Shown: positions 17,177 through 25,428 of the stretch, one piece after another
How the letters are laid out: each line of letters opens with the position of its first letter
Position numbering within the stretch: the first letter of the stretch is position 1
DNA from: Neobacillus niacini
GTDB taxonomy: Bacteria; Bacillota; Bacilli; Bacillales; Cytobacillaceae
DNA: 64,000 nt
Direction: 5' to 3'
Assembly: GCF_019749295.1 (NCBI RefSeq)
Contig: NZ_JACWFG010000027.1
Location: 1-64,000, forward strand
Translations under genes and position numbers: made by a program
Notes under the pieces: model-generated
What the model saw: the letters and a program-made list of their open reading frames with translations, nothing else
What the model was told of the DNA's origin: nothing
Databases searched by the model: none

Positions 17177-17767
17177 TTGAACTTATTATTGAAAGAGCAG
17201 CTATATAACGAAAAAGATACAATTATTAAATATATTGTCAGTAGTAGCAAGAAGAACATACAAAGCACGATAGCTTACACTGGAAAGGAATATGATCCTC
17301 AGTTTTGGGTATATAGAGGTGAAAAAGACAATTTTGAGAATGAATTAGATGGATTAATATCATTGTGGGTAAAACTTCTTTATGATGTAGAAGAATGGAA
17401 GTATGAATATGATATGGAGTTTGCGACTAACATTTATGATTATTGGATAATGAAAGAAATGACAAAGTATAAATACTTGAAAGTAAGTCCCAAAAGCACG
17501 TTTAACTATATCTCAAGTAGAGCGAAGGAAATGAAAGTTAAGCAATTAAATAGAAGAAAAGAACATCCGATAGATTACGGTGATGTAGAATATCCTAGCA
17601 TAGCAGGAATTTATGTTGATAAGATAATATGTAAGGTGGAAGACTTTCATTTCCACATTAGTGGTAGCATTATCAATGCAATCGAGCTTAGTAGTTCAGA
17701 ATATGGGGCGGGATATAAAGAATTTTTTATTGAAACAGAAACGGAATATATATTATTCTCCGAGTAG
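17177..17767 (+). CDS. Protein of unknown function
   Basis: A 196-residue soluble protein, rich in Tyr, Lys and Glu, that I cannot assign. Visible parts are an N-terminal helix with SSSKKNIQSTIAYTGKEYDPQFWVY, an aromatic middle (WKYEYDMEFATNIYDYWIMKEM) and a C-terminal strand-rich part (ISGSIINAIELSSSEYGAGYKEFFIETE). The TTG start follows AAAGGGGTG. It is followed by a short segment (17766-17810) whose bases resemble the end of the DUF1835 gene at about 22000. Confidence 0.6.
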   Translation: MNLLLKEQLYNEKDTIIKYIVSSSKKNIQSTIAYTGKEYDPQFWVYRGEKDNFENELDGLISLWVKLLYDVEEWKYEYDMEFATNIYDYWIMKEMTKYKYLKVSPKSTFNYISSRAKEMKVKQLNRRKEHPIDYGDVEYPSIAGIYVDKIICKVEDFHFHISGSIINAIELSSSEYGAGYKEFFIETETEYILFSE

Positions 17768-17925
17768 AAAAAATAACTGGAGAAATACTTGGTCATATGG
17801 ATAATAATGGATCATCAGCTATGGTTGTTTATGGAAGATGCAGGAAAATAGATTGTATTCTAGAAAGTAATAATGCTTATAATGTAAACAGGTATTTAAT
17901 CAGAAAAATGGGAGAGAACGCAGAT

Positions 17926-18348
17926 ATGTATGAACCAAAGATGAAAGAAACCGATAATAGTGTAATTGAATTTATTGAAAGAGTGGAAAATGAGAAGAAG
18001 AAGGCAGATGCCTATCAGTTATTAGAAATTTTTGAAGAGGTAACGGGTTACGACGCAAAATTGTGGGGTCCTAGCATTATAGGCTTTGGCAGCTATCACT
18101 ATAAGTATGCATCAGGACATGAAGGGGATGCACCTTTAGTGGGTTTTTCTCCAAGAAAAGCGAAAATTAGTCTTTATTTGGCCTATGAAAGTGAGGAAAG
18201 AGAAAACTTATTAGCAAACTTTGGAAAACACACGAAGAGTAAGGCTTGTATTTATGTGAATAAATTAGCTGATATCGATACCAATGTTTTAAAGGATTTA
18301 ATTAAACATACAGTAGAAACATATCAGAATCTTTATCCAAACGAATAA
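17926..18348 (+). CDS. DUF1801-family (YdhG-like) protein
   Basis: A 140-residue protein of the DUF1801 family: KMKETDNSVIEFIERVENEKKKADAYQLLEIFEEVTGYDAKLWGPSIIGFGSYHYKYASG, then DAPLVGFSPRKAKISLYL and KSKACIYVNKLADIDTNVLKDLI. This fold is found in YdhG, in frataxin-like iron-binding proteins and in many small proteins of unknown role. I choose the ATG at 17926 because family members start a few residues before KETD and because GGGAGAG lies upstream. The frame is open back to 17797, but those 43 residues look unrelated. Confidence 0.85.
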   Translation: MYEPKMKETDNSVIEFIERVENEKKKADAYQLLEIFEEVTGYDAKLWGPSIIGFGSYHYKYASGHEGDAPLVGFSPRKAKISLYLAYESEERENLLANFGKHTKSKACIYVNKLADIDTNVLKDLIKHTVETYQNLYPNE

Positions 18349-18393
18349 AGGTCTTTTGATTCCACTAACGGGGGCACTTGTTGAAAACATCCG

Positions 18394-18645
18394 TCATTGA
18401 CAGTTATTTTTCTCACTGACCACTTTAGGTTTAGTAAAAATCTTTCCATTATTTAATTCACACCAATCTTCTAATTCTTCATAAGTGTCCTTGCTTCCGT
18501 ATTTTACTAAGAAAGCTTCTTTCGTTTCAAATACTTCCATTGAGCCCTTTTCTATCAATGTGACCATTCGAAAAGGGTTTAGTTCAAAAATCTTAGAGAC
18601 AGCTATTAATTCACCTATATGAACAATATTAGCGATATTTTCCAT
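18394..18645 (-). CDS. Small conserved protein of unknown function
   Basis: An 83-residue acidic protein with no membrane segment: MENIANIVHIGELIAVSKIFELN, then RMVTLIEKGSMEVFETKEAFLVKYGSKDTYEELEDWCELNNGK. The start at 18645 is set by AAAGGAGATG; an upstream in-frame ATG at 18675 lacks a site. Convergent with the DUF1801 gene. No family recognised. Confidence 0.6.
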   Translation of the reverse strand: MENIANIVHIGELIAVSKIFELNPFRMVTLIEKGSMEVFETKEAFLVKYGSKDTYEELEDWCELNNGKIFTKPKVVSEKNNCQ

Positions 18646-18876
18646 TACTTCATCTCCTTTTATAGTTAGAGACATGCTCTGTTCGCTCTCACCATATTGA
18701 ATTGAACAAAATTAAAAACAGCACCTCATTGGTATTATTTTCAGTTTTGACGTTACTATGTATTACTTCACAACGGAGTGCGAGAGTGGAAGAGAGGGGG
18801 GCCTTAAAAAACAGCTTTTGTCATTGAACTAAAAGGGAAGGAAAGTTGAAAAAGCCACTAATTTTCAGCGGCTATA

Positions 18877-19116
18877 TTATTTGTTTTTTCTGAGAAACCA
18901 TGTACGACATTCTAATTCCATTAATAATTCGTGGTCAACGTTATGATCAAAATCCTTTGGCTTGTCCAGTTGTATCCCTCTCTTTGATGCGGCTGCAATT
19001 ATTAATCCTAATTCATAGTACATATTTTTAGAAACTAAACCGTTTGAACTCATTTTCTTCATTTCATTATAGAATTGAATCAAAAAGTCACTAGGTAATC
19101 TTTCATACAAAGACAT
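18877..19116 (-). CDS. Small protein of unknown function
   Basis: A 79-residue, mainly helical soluble protein (ERLPSDFLIQFYNEMKKMSSNG, then YYELGLIIAAASKRGIQLD). It ends in a basic stretch (RTWFLRKNK). A ribosome-binding site AAGGTG lies upstream. Unassigned. Confidence 0.55.
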   Translation of the reverse strand: MSLYERLPSDFLIQFYNEMKKMSSNGLVSKNMYYELGLIIAAASKRGIQLDKPKDFDHNVDHELLMELECRTWFLRKNK

Positions 19117-19292
19117 GATTAAAAAACACCTTCAATCCCTACTATACTAATAGGAATAATATCATTTAAAAATGATAATGAAAAGATTTTTTCACAAATT
19201 CACAAATAATAATTAGTTATGGTGCAATTAGTTGGAGAATGAATTGATAAGAAATAAAGCCATTTGTGAGGATATCACAAATGGCTTGCTTT

Positions 19293-19673
19293 TTAGAAAA
19301 GTCCTGCTTCTTCTGCAGCTTCTATACTGAGCCTAGCAAACTCAGTCGGGCTCATTCCAACATTCTCCCAATGCATATACATTAACCGCGGTTCTTCAAA
19401 CAGCCAATGGTTATGAAATGCTGTTACGATAATACCTCTGCATCGTAATGCATCAAGCATTGGATTCACTTCTTTTTGAAGGAGAACCGTTTCACCTAGG
19501 TTAAGACAATTATTTTCAAAAGATAACATAAATGGAAGTGCTAGTGGTGATAGAGTGCGACGACCTAAAATAGTTGCTCGAATATCATCTCGAAGACGCA
19601 TAACGACACAAACAGGAGACGATTGAATAACTTCACCACCGATAATATCTGCAAGTCTTTGGCAAGTTGACAT
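19293..19673 (-). CDS. DUF1259-family protein
   Basis: A 126-residue protein matching DUF1259: LADIIGGEVIQSSPVCVVMRLRDDIRATILGRRTLSPLALPFMLSFE, LNLGETVLLQKEVNPMLDALRCRGIIVTAFHNHWLFEEPRLMYMHWE. The conserved HNHW and the following H..E residues suggest a metal or ligand site. Family function is unknown; some members are fused to secretion signals, but this one is cytoplasmic. The ATG follows AGAAGGT. Stands alone. Confidence 0.85.
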   Translation of the reverse strand: MSTCQRLADIIGGEVIQSSPVCVVMRLRDDIRATILGRRTLSPLALPFMLSFENNCLNLGETVLLQKEVNPMLDALRCRGIIVTAFHNHWLFEEPRLMYMHWENVGMSPTEFARLSIEAAEEAGLF

Positions 19674-20080
19674 ATTAAAACCTTCTTTCTATTAATATGT
19701 TATACCTTATGCCGAATCAAAACAGCTTGTATAGGTTACTTCATTAACAAGCCAAAAAATAAGTAATAAAAGGGATAGAGCCGGTGTAATTTTTCGTAAT
19801 TTGATAGTGTGACATAGCTAAAGAAGGATTGTTGATCTAACTATGAAATATTTACGTGGGAGAATTTGGACTATTAGCTTCATATTTAGTGAAATAATAG
19901 ATGATTTTCGAAATGGAGATAATATTTCATATTTTAGTAAGGTTGCTATAATGGTAACCATAGAGAAAGCAGTCAAAAAATTATTAAATACCACAAAAGG
20001 CATTCGAACTAGTCATAGGTATACACCTAATGGTCCTTAATGAATATTTTGTAGTTAAAGGCATTTTAGGGGGAATCGGT
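19674..20080. other. Intergenic region without a supported gene
   Basis: Open stretches of about 60 codons exist on both strands (for example 19843-20040 plus), but none has a good ribosome-binding site, recognisable motifs or protein-like composition. The end of the region provides the ribosome-binding site for the hydrolase. Confidence 0.5.
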
Positions 20081-20863
20081 ATGGGATACTATGTAACGGT
20101 AGCTTCAGGCGTAAAATTATATGTAGAAGATATTCATCCAGGGGGAAGTAAGACGATCGTGTTTTTACATGGTTGGCCATTAAGCCATAAACAGTTTGAG
20201 TATCAATTTGATGTCCTTCCTTTCATGGGATACCGCTGTATCGGTATTGATTGGAGAGGTTTCGGAAAGTCGGATAAGCCAATTAGTGGTTACAACTTCG
20301 ATCAATTGTCAGACGATATACGGACCATAGTGGGTGTACTTCAATTAGAAAATTTCACTCTTGTAGGTCACTCCACAGGTGGAGCAATAGCGATTCGATA
20401 TATGTCCCGCCATAATGGTTTAGGGGTATCCAACCTAGTCCTTGTAGACGCTGCAGCTCCTGTAGGTTTTACGGCAGAAACAGCAACGAAATTCCTAACT
20501 CTAGCGTTAAATGACCGTCCAAAGATGATGCGAGAAGTAACAGAATCCTTTTTCTTTCAATATATAACGAACTCATTCTCAGAGTGGTTTTTTCAAATGG
20601 GGCTACAAGCAGCAGGTTGGTCAACGGCAGCGATCATCAATACACTAAGAGATGAGAAGCTTTATGCAGATTTGCAAAAAATACATGTTCCTACCTTAAT
20701 CGCTCACGGTGTTCATGACAAAGTGATTCCATTTGCACAAGCTCATGAACTGAATCAAAGTATAAGAAGTTCACATCTAGTTCCATTTCATTACAGCGGT
20801 CATGGTTGTTTCTGGGAAGAACGTGACAAGTTTAATCAGGTATTACAGCAATTTATTGGTTGA
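20081..20863 (+). CDS. Alpha/beta hydrolase, chloroperoxidase/arylesterase type
   Basis: A 260-residue alpha/beta hydrolase. The oxyanion HGWP follows the first strand (KTIVFLHGWPLSHKQFE). The nucleophile elbow is GHSTGG (Ser), the acid is the Asp in HGVHDKVIPF and the catalytic His is in SGHGCFWEE. The sequence IGIDWRGFGKSDKP and the length match the non-haem chloroperoxidase/arylesterase group, which hydrolyses small esters in the cytoplasm. The start at 20081 is chosen because AGGGGGA lies 7 nt upstream and family proteins begin about here; the frame is open to 20030. Alone, with a GC-rich hairpin after it. Confidence 0.9.
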   Translation: MGYYVTVASGVKLYVEDIHPGGSKTIVFLHGWPLSHKQFEYQFDVLPFMGYRCIGIDWRGFGKSDKPISGYNFDQLSDDIRTIVGVLQLENFTLVGHSTGGAIAIRYMSRHNGLGVSNLVLVDAAAPVGFTAETATKFLTLALNDRPKMMREVTESFFFQYITNSFSEWFFQMGLQAAGWSTAAIINTLRDEKLYADLQKIHVPTLIAHGVHDKVIPFAQAHELNQSIRSSHLVPFHYSGHGCFWEERDKFNQVLQQFIG

Positions 20864-20904
20864 TAAAGAGGCAGTGTTATAAAAATTGAGCTTTTCAAAA
20901 AATG

Positions 20905-20930
20905 GCGCGATTCAAAGATAAGAATCGCGC
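20905..20930 (+). terminator. Hairpin after the alpha/beta hydrolase
   Basis: GCGCGATTC and GAATCGCGC form a 9-bp perfect stem. No T run follows. Confidence 0.55.
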
Positions 20931-21110
20931 TGCTATGTTCAATCTCCCCATATATGCAGACATGACAAGGTATTATGTCTTTGAAGCATTCTCAACAAAA
21001 GTGAATGACTCATGCGAAAGAATCTTACAAAAGTAGGATAATGTAGATTACTGCAATTAGATGGGAATGTATGGTAAAGTAGATATAAAAAATTAAGGTA
21101 GAGATTACTA

Positions 21111-22130
21111 ATGGATGATGAATTATATCAGGCTATTCAAAATATAAGTGGTAGTGAAGCAAAAAGCATATTGTTCCATATGTCGTATCAATTAAAAATG
21201 ATAAAAGAAAACCATGATTCACATGAAGATATGGCGGAAAAACTATCTTTCTTACACGATAGTATTCTCGGTGCTATAAAAAACGAAAACAATAACGTTC
21301 AAAGGGAGTATAGTGCCGTACATATTGTATGTGGAGAATCTGCTGCGGGCTCTTTAAGAGTAGGGTTAGAATGTGAGAACAGGGTAATTGGCTTACCAGA
21401 TTTCTTTGCTGTAGGTCCTATTTGTGAACTTCATAGAGACGATGGCCGTAACCGTAGATATGAATGGCTAAAAGACCATTTGAATTACCAGGATGATTTT
21501 ATTGAAGAAGAGTATAATCGAAGGTTTCTAAACACTCTTTCAGAAATGGAAGCAATACCTGAACAAGTTCCCATTGTCATCTGGACTGGTGAAAATGCAG
21601 ATGAACAAACAGGAGTATGCTTTTTATTGTACGTAATGAAAGGAAAAACGAATCCTATTTATCTTATCAATACAACCATTGCATACCAAGAATTATTTAA
21701 TACAAGTGAGTATCAGTATTTTTATTTCCATACGGGCGAGGTGGCTCCTGATAAACTAAAAGTTATTTATCAAGAGAAGTTAACTCAGCCTTTAAGTATA
21801 GAGGAACGAATTCAATTAGAAGAAAAATGGCTATCTCTATCACATTCTAAAGGGGTAGTTCGAATTTGGGAGAATAATAAAATCATCACTGTAAAGGAAG
21901 ATTATTACGATGAAATGATTATTACCGCTGCCCAACACTTACATTCTAAACAAAAAGAGAAGGACTTTATGAAATCAGCGAGGATCATCGGAGAAGTGCT
22001 TGGTCATATCGATAACAATGTAGGAGATACCTTTTTAGAATATAGATTGAGAAGTCTAATTTATATGGGGATTTTTGAAATAAGGGGGATCCCAAAAGGT
22101 ATGAGGTATTACAGCGTGAAATTAAAGTAG
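21111..22130 (+). CDS. DUF1835/DUF3658 protein
   Basis: A 339-residue cytoplasmic protein with two linked domains of unknown function. DUF1835 starts at about residue 65 with HIVCGESAAGSLRVGLE, then FFAVGPICELH and VIWTGENADEQTGVCFLLYVM. DUF3658 forms the end, with RIIGEVLGHIDNNVGDTFLEYRLRSLIYMGIFEIRGIPKGMRYYSVKL. The pairing is standard for Bacillaceae. The role is unknown, though the first domain looks Rossmann-like. The ATG follows AAGGTAGAG. Confidence 0.87.
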   Translation: MDDELYQAIQNISGSEAKSILFHMSYQLKMIKENHDSHEDMAEKLSFLHDSILGAIKNENNNVQREYSAVHIVCGESAAGSLRVGLECENRVIGLPDFFAVGPICELHRDDGRNRRYEWLKDHLNYQDDFIEEEYNRRFLNTLSEMEAIPEQVPIVIWTGENADEQTGVCFLLYVMKGKTNPIYLINTTIAYQELFNTSEYQYFYFHTGEVAPDKLKVIYQEKLTQPLSIEERIQLEEKWLSLSHSKGVVRIWENNKIITVKEDYYDEMIITAAQHLHSKQKEKDFMKSARIIGEVLGHIDNNVGDTFLEYRLRSLIYMGIFEIRGIPKGMRYYSVKLK

Positions 22131-22268
22131 AAGGCGAATACAAACAAACTTTTCTGTTTCTGTTTTTGCCATCATTAATGACAACACGCTAGTATTATAA
22201 GAAAACAATAATAGAATATGAAACATTCACCAAGGGTATTCGTATAGAATAATGGAGGAGGGAAGGTA

Positions 22269-22394
22269 ATGATGGCTAAAGGTATGAACGAAAGGAATAA
22301 AAAGAACAAGGCAGGATTCATTATTCCTTGTTTTCTAGGTGCTGGAATAGGTGCAGTATTGGGATTAGTTACATATGTAAACGGTTGGTTATAA
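22269..22394 (+). CDS. 41-residue single-span membrane protein
   Basis: A short frame beginning ATGATG directly after GGAGGAGGGAAGG, a very strong ribosome-binding site. It encodes a basic head (MAKGMNERNKKNKAG) and one hydrophobic segment with small residues (FLGAGIGAVLGLVTYV) ending NGWL. This is a typical small bacterial membrane peptide, too short for most gene finders. Function unknown. Confidence 0.6.
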   Translation: MMAKGMNERNKKNKAGFIIPCFLGAGIGAVLGLVTYVNGWL

Positions 22395-22565
22395 TTCTTG
22401 ATTTTTCTTTAAAAGCTCCGAGGCGGTGCTTCGCTAACGAAGGATCGCTTTTCTTATTCAAGTAAGTATGCAAATCACTTACTATCTTCCTATGGTGGAA
22501 AAAGTTTTGGGATGGTAGGATTAGGAAAAGGTTAAGGATATAAGAAAAAGAAGGAGTCTGGAATA

Positions 22566-23039
22566 ATGAATGAATATGGCACACTACATAAGTCAAACGG
22601 TCGTTATGCTATAAAGTTCAAACGGTTTTTTACACAGAATCCAGAAGATGTTTTCCAGGTCATTACGGATCCTATTTACTTCACACAATGGTACCCTTTT
22701 GCAACTGGGGAGATGGATCTAAGAATTGGCGGTGAGATTGCCTTTGATGACGGTGAAGGGACGACATATAAGGGAACCATTATAGAATTAGAAAAACCAT
22801 ATGTATTTGGTTTCCGCGAAGTGGATGATTTGATAAACATTTCATTGCAGGTTGAAGATAAAAGGTGCAGTATGATTTTTACCCATACCTTTGACGATGA
22901 TTCATGGGCAGTGAATACCGCGGCAGGATGGCATAGGTGTCTGGATGTTCTAGGACAAATCGTCAATGGGAACCCAATTAAGTGGCACGATAACGCAGCT
23001 GAGCTGCGTAAAATCTATAGTGAAGCATTTAATAAATAA
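22566..23039 (+). CDS. SRPBCC/AHSA1-like protein
   Basis: A 157-residue protein of the START-like SRPBCC superfamily, in the AHSA1 group: FKRFFTQNPEDVFQVITDPIYFTQWYPFATGEMDLRIGGEIAFD, then VFGFRE and the end helix AAGWHRCLDVLGQIVNGN. These proteins hold hydrophobic ligands in a deep cavity; no substrate can be read. The ATG follows AAGAAGGAG. Confidence 0.88.
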   Translation: MNEYGTLHKSNGRYAIKFKRFFTQNPEDVFQVITDPIYFTQWYPFATGEMDLRIGGEIAFDDGEGTTYKGTIIELEKPYVFGFREVDDLINISLQVEDKRCSMIFTHTFDDDSWAVNTAAGWHRCLDVLGQIVNGNPIKWHDNAAELRKIYSEAFNK

Positions 23040-23093
23040 CGTTAAAAAATCTTAGAATTATAATAAATAGGTAATAAATGGAAGTGGATATAT

Positions 23094-23849
23094 ATGTTAA
23101 AAAAGTCATTAATGGTTATAGCAATTTCAATTTCTTTTTTGTTAACGGGGTGTTACAGTCTCAGCTTAGGAAACCCTACAACAAAATATGATTATGTTTT
23201 TGATGAAGTGCTTGGTGAATGGGAAGTGGTCGAAAAGGATACAAAAACCGTAAATACGAATGATACTGTACCCATCATACCACTATACCAAACGTATACT
23301 ACCTGGAAAATACAATATTCCGATCACAATGATGTAAAAAGAATACTAACCGTGAATAATGCAGAAAATCTTGCATTTTTTTTGCTTCGAAATATAGGGT
23401 ACACGATAGAGTCTGAAATAAAGACAATCTTTCCTAATTTCACAGATTATATTTTTATTAATAACCCATACTCTTCGCATTATTCTTTCTACGAACAAAA
23501 CTTTAAGGACATTTACAGCAAGTATAAAGAGGTTTATACCGTTAAAAATTTTAATTTGAATACTTATTTCAAAGGACATCCAATTTATATTGAAGTACGA
23601 CACAATTGCTACAGTGAAAACGAAGAAAACAGTGGTCAATGTAAAAAAGAAATTGATGATTTAATAAAAAAAGTCCCATATATAAACATTATTCTCCTTA
23701 GTGAGGAGGAATATAATTATTACGTACAAGGAGAAGAAGTTTCGATAGAAATGTTAGAATCACATGCTGGTGTAAATTATGAAGAAAAATACAAAAATCT
23801 ATTAAAAGATAGGTTTCCAGAGTATCGTATTTCAGAGGAAAATACCTAA
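23094..23849 (+). CDS. Lipoprotein of unknown function
   Basis: A 251-residue lipoprotein. The signal ends FLLTGC (Cys at residue 19). The mature protein starts with a Tyr/Thr-rich segment and contains a Cys pair (HNCYSENEENSGQC) that could form a disulphide outside the cell. The C-terminal part is acidic and helical (EEEYNYYVQGEEVSIEMLE). No family recognised. A terminator follows. Confidence 0.72.
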   Translation: MLKKSLMVIAISISFLLTGCYSLSLGNPTTKYDYVFDEVLGEWEVVEKDTKTVNTNDTVPIIPLYQTYTTWKIQYSDHNDVKRILTVNNAENLAFFLLRNIGYTIESEIKTIFPNFTDYIFINNPYSSHYSFYEQNFKDIYSKYKEVYTVKNFNLNTYFKGHPIYIEVRHNCYSENEENSGQCKKEIDDLIKKVPYINIILLSEEEYNYYVQGEEVSIEMLESHAGVNYEEKYKNLLKDRFPEYRISEENT

Positions 23850-23885
23850 AGTAACAGTTCCACATGTAATAAAACCAATAGTTAT

Positions 23886-23919
23886 AAAACTTGGAACCAT
23901 CTAGGTATCCAAGTTTTTT
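23886..23919 (+). terminator. Rho-independent terminator
   Basis: AAACTTGGA pairs with TCCAAGTTT, followed by a T run. Confidence 0.87.
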
Positions 23920-23984
23920 TTGCTTTTACCTATGTGTTACCTGTAAAGAAGAATGGTTTCTAACTCTAAATGAAAAAATAATAT

Positions 23985-24035
23985 TTGACATAGGTTAAGG
24001 GTGGTGTTAAATTTACCTTACGACCGTTCGGAAGG
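23985..24035 (+). promoter_or_regulatory. Promoter and candidate TetR operator
   Basis: TTGACA at 23985 and TAAATT at 24008 are 17 bp apart. Downstream, CCTTACGA (24016-24023) and TCGGAAGG (24028-24035) form an inverted repeat with 7 of 8 matches around CCGT. The right arm contains the GGAAGG ribosome-binding site of the TetR gene, so binding could block both transcription and translation start. Confidence 0.68.
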
Positions 24036-24044
24036 ATGATAGTA

Positions 24045-24626
24045 ATGACATCAGATCAAATTAAGGAAGTTTCTTTAAAGCATTTCGCACAAAATGGTTA
24101 TGAAGGAGCATCGCTAGCAGATATTGCTAAGGATGTAGGTATAAAAAAACAATCCATATATACTCATTTTAAAGGAAAAGATGAGCTGTTCCTTCAAATT
24201 TGCATGGATACGTTTGAGAATGAATTATCAAGTGTTGTTCTGTTTATAGACCGAAATTCAGCTCTTGCTATTAATGATTTTTTATATAATTTCCTAGTGC
24301 ACTGTATAGAAAGGTATGAAAAGTACGATTCTACCAAATTTATGATTCGTACTGCTTTTTATCCGCCCATGCATCTTAATGAACAGGTAATGAAATACGT
24401 TTACGAATACCTGGACAAAGTAGAAGAACTATTTTTACCGATGATAGAGCGTGCAATTTCAAATGGAGAAATTTCTTCAGCTGTTGGTCACAATCGTGCC
24501 ACTACAGCATTTATGGGAGTTTTAGATGGAATATTCGTTGAAATGCTATATGGTGGGCCTGATCGTTTACAAAAGAGATTAGATGCATCTTGGTATGTGT
24601 TATGGCGTGGACTTTCAATGAGTTAG
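24045..24626 (+). CDS. TetR-family regulator of the SMR pair
   Basis: A 193-residue repressor. The N-terminal TetR helix-turn-helix is clear: QIKEVSLKHFAQNGYEGASLADIAKDVGIKKQSIYTHFKGKDELFLQICM. The C-terminal ligand domain contains KFMIRTAFYPP and FMGVLDGIFVEMLYGGPDRLQ. Start at 24045 is set by GGAAGG 9 nt upstream; the ATG at 24036 is too close to it. It is followed after 23 bp by two small multidrug resistance genes in the same direction, so it most likely controls its own operon through the palindrome at 24016-24035. Confidence 0.9.
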   Translation: MTSDQIKEVSLKHFAQNGYEGASLADIAKDVGIKKQSIYTHFKGKDELFLQICMDTFENELSSVVLFIDRNSALAINDFLYNFLVHCIERYEKYDSTKFMIRTAFYPPMHLNEQVMKYVYEYLDKVEELFLPMIERAISNGEISSAVGHNRATTAFMGVLDGIFVEMLYGGPDRLQKRLDASWYVLWRGLSMS

Positions 24627-24649
24627 TCAATAACGTAGGGGGAATTTAG

Positions 24650-24991
24650 ATGAACCGAAACTGGGGATATGTGATTTTAGCAGGTATTATTGAGATTTTG
24701 TGGGCAATGGGGTTAAAGTATTCAACTAATATGATCTCTTGGGCCGGAACGTTCCTTCTTATACTTTTATCCTTCGTTGTATTGATAAAAGCTACTCAAA
24801 AAGTACCAGTGGCGACTGCATATGCAGTATTTACTGGGATAGGAACAGCTGGAACCGTTTTAGTTGAAATGATTGTTTTTGGAGAACCTTTCAGCTGGAA
24901 TAAAATCTTCTTTATTATGCTGCTCTTAGTGGGTGTAATTGGTCTAAAACTTGTCACGAAAGAATCTGGTGAGAAAGAGGGTGCTGTATAA
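24650..24991 (+). CDS. ykkC: SMR efflux subunit, YkkC-like
   Basis: A 113-residue four-helix membrane protein of the small multidrug resistance family. The sequence GYVILAGIIEILWAMGLKYS carries the membrane-embedded Glu that couples proton and cation transport. AYAVFTGIGTAGTVLVEMIVFGEPFSW and VGVIGLKLVTKES are close to B. subtilis YkkC as I remember it. It works with the next protein as a heterodimer; paired SMRs of this kind export guanidinium-type or quaternary cations. The stop overlaps the next start by one base (TAATG), so the two are translationally coupled. In B. subtilis this pair is under a guanidine riboswitch; here a TetR gene takes that place. Confidence 0.88.
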   Translation: MNRNWGYVILAGIIEILWAMGLKYSTNMISWAGTFLLILLSFVVLIKATQKVPVATAYAVFTGIGTAGTVLVEMIVFGEPFSWNKIFFIMLLLVGVIGLKLVTKESGEKEGAV

Positions 24992-25305
24992 TGTCTTGGG
25001 TATTTCTTATTTTCGCTGGTATTTTTGAAGTGGTCGGAGTGACCGGTATGAATTTAATTAATAGAGGAAAAAACGTTAAATCTTATCTCATATTATTTTT
25101 GGGATTTGGGGTAAGCTTTAGTTTATTATCCTTAGCAATGGATATCCTCCCTATGGGACTAGCTTATGCTGTTTGGACAGGAATCGGGACAATAGGGGGA
25201 GCAATCGTCGGAATGATGTTTTACGGAGAACCGAAAGATTGGAAGAGAATCTTATTTATAGGATTGATCTTAGCCGCAGTAATCGGGTTGAAACTGATAC
25301 ATTAA
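24991..25305 (+). CDS. ykkD: SMR efflux subunit, YkkD-like
   Basis: A 104-residue four-helix membrane protein, partner of the preceding SMR. It has the conserved Glu in FLIFAGIFEVVGVTGMN and the YkkD-like PMGLAYAVWTGIGTIGGAIVGMMFYGEPKDWKRILFIGLIL. Start and stop overlap the partner gene by one base. Last gene of the TetR-SMR-SMR unit; no clear terminator is visible before the acetyltransferase. Confidence 0.88.
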   Translation: MSWVFLIFAGIFEVVGVTGMNLINRGKNVKSYLILFLGFGVSFSLLSLAMDILPMGLAYAVWTGIGTIGGAIVGMMFYGEPKDWKRILFIGLILAAVIGLKLIH

Positions 25306-25428
25306 ATCCTGGTACTGCAATACTCGCAAAAAAGCACATCTTTATCCTGTATTTCTCCAGGAATCATAGACAAATAATCCTAATATGGTATTCTTTTGGT
25401 ATATTTTAAGATTGAAAGGTTGATTGTG

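Noticed and set aside
19843-20040. 65-codon plus-strand frame before the hydrolase
   Set aside because: No ribosome-binding site, no motif, and an opposing frame of similar length.
23850-24044. ykkC-type guanidine riboswitch before the SMR operon
   Set aside because: I could not see the conserved riboswitch blocks; the region holds a terminator, a promoter and a TetR-type palindrome instead.
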